The notes below the pieces were generated by a model. It did not search any database and was not told where the DNA came from. It was given only the letters and a program-made list of their open reading frames with translations. A program made the position numbers and the translations under genes. Below, piece by piece: positions 63,461 to 64,000 of a stretch of DNA of 64,000 nucleotides (position 1 is the stretch's first letter; each line of letters starts with the position of its first letter). The DNA is from Anaeromicropila herbilytica. Its GTDB lineage: Bacteria; Bacillota; Clostridia; Lachnospirales; Lachnospiraceae. Location: NCBI RefSeq assembly GCF_016591975.1, contig NZ_AP024169.1, positions 4,537,001 to 4,601,000 of the forward strand, written 5' to 3'.

Positions 63461-63901
63461 TCACTCCATTCCAATAAACTTGTTAAACTCTTTTACATTT
63501 CTTCTGGATAATACTAATTTTTCTTGATTATTAAGGGTAAGCATCAGATTCCGATTAATCATTAAACTAATACGCTTAATGTACGTAACATTGACTATAC
63601 AATTCTTAGATGCTCTGAAAAAACTAAGCCCTTGGAACATTGTTTCAATTTCATATAATCTTAATTTGCTTTCCAATACTCTGTTTTCTAGATAGACAAA
63701 TGTCTTCTTCTCTACACTTTCTACATAATAAATGTCTTCTGGGCTCAGTAGCACTGTCTCTTGCTCTTCCTTAGCCATTAATACAAGGTCTATATTTTGA
63801 GCATAGTTTTTTATTTTCTTTATTTTATCATCCACTTCATGGCATTGTATAATGATCTCATCCTTATCCAATGATTCGTTAGTTGCGACTCCCACCTTCA
63901 T
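63461..63901 (-). CDS. LytTR-family DNA-binding regulator
   Basis: A 146-residue regulator. Residues about 45-146 are a LytTR domain (LLSPEDIYYVESVEKKTFVYL, FFRASKNCIVNVTYIKRI, LVLSRRNVKEFNKFIG). There is no receiver domain; the N-terminal 40 residues are unrecognised. Such proteins with DUF3021 partners form a two-gene switch. AAAGGAGACAGAA precedes the ATG. Likely controls itself and perhaps the genes downstream. Confidence 0.92.
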   Translation of the reverse strand: MKVGVATNESLDKDEIIIQCHEVDDKIKKIKNYAQNIDLVLMAKEEQETVLLSPEDIYYVESVEKKTFVYLENRVLESKLRLYEIETMFQGLSFFRASKNCIVNVTYIKRISLMINRNLMLTLNNQEKLVLSRRNVKEFNKFIGME

Positions 63902-64000
63902 TTCTGTCTCCTTTCAATTTCCAATTGGTAATATTAATATAGGCTATGTTCTATTCCTTTGCAATACCTCTTAGACTATGTGGTATATATGAAGATACTA

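Overview
The window is AT-rich (about one third G+C by eye) and packed with Gram-positive anaerobe genes: sigma-A and sigma-D (sigma28) promoters, strong AGGAGG ribosome binding sites, Rho-independent terminators, flavodiiron protein, Opp transporter, Ig-like (BIG2) secreted proteins. Gene content and order fit a motile clostridium of the Lachnospiraceae, resembling Clostridium (Lachnoclostridium) phytofermentans; that species label is recognition, not a database match. No rRNA, tRNA or CRISPR array was seen.

Layout. 1-4323: the 5' part of ftsH (minus) and pyrG (plus) diverge from a 976-base region full of palindromes. 4326-22726: a minus-strand surface/flagellin glycosylation island: an LspA-like peptidase, three glycosyltransferases, a HAD protein, a radical SAM/SPASM protein, two Maf-type flagellin glycosyltransferases, a TagF-like phosphotransferase, NeuB-cupin and NeuA-HAD fusions, and a small helical protein. 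22864-34560: late flagellar genes, transcribed flgM-flgN-flgK-flgK-flgL-fliW-csrA, flaG-fliD-fliS-fliT, then flagellin, with sigma28-type promoters at the operon heads. 35101-42036: flavodiiron protein, then parE and parC (plus) separated by two ~325-base imperfect palindromes. 42037-43954: an intact class C group II intron sitting directly after a terminator. 44089-50935: a BIG2 protein, sodA, a pseudouridine synthase, a membrane-protein/kinase fusion, a MarR regulator, a cold-shock protein and a broken HxlR gene; two inverted copies of a non-autonomous element with 6-base target duplications lie here. 51033-56909: oppBCDFA. 57297-63901: a second BIG2 protein, a small membrane protein, a radical SAM-GNAT fusion preceded by a 19-codon ORF, an S41 peptidase, and a DUF3021-like/LytTR pair.

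How the parts work together. FlgM/sigma28 timing, FlgN/FliS/FliT-like chaperones and the FliW-CsrA switch control assembly of a filament whose flagellin is encoded next to the enzymes that probably make and attach its glycan. The flagellin leader carries two duplicated promoter-plus-hairpin units and a hairpin with GGA in its loop, as expected for CsrA control. The most original candidates are the micro-ORF plus radical SAM-GNAT gene (a possible peptide-modifying system), the parE leader in which a folded repeat appears to restore Shine-Dalgarno spacing, and the population of large palindromic elements between genes.
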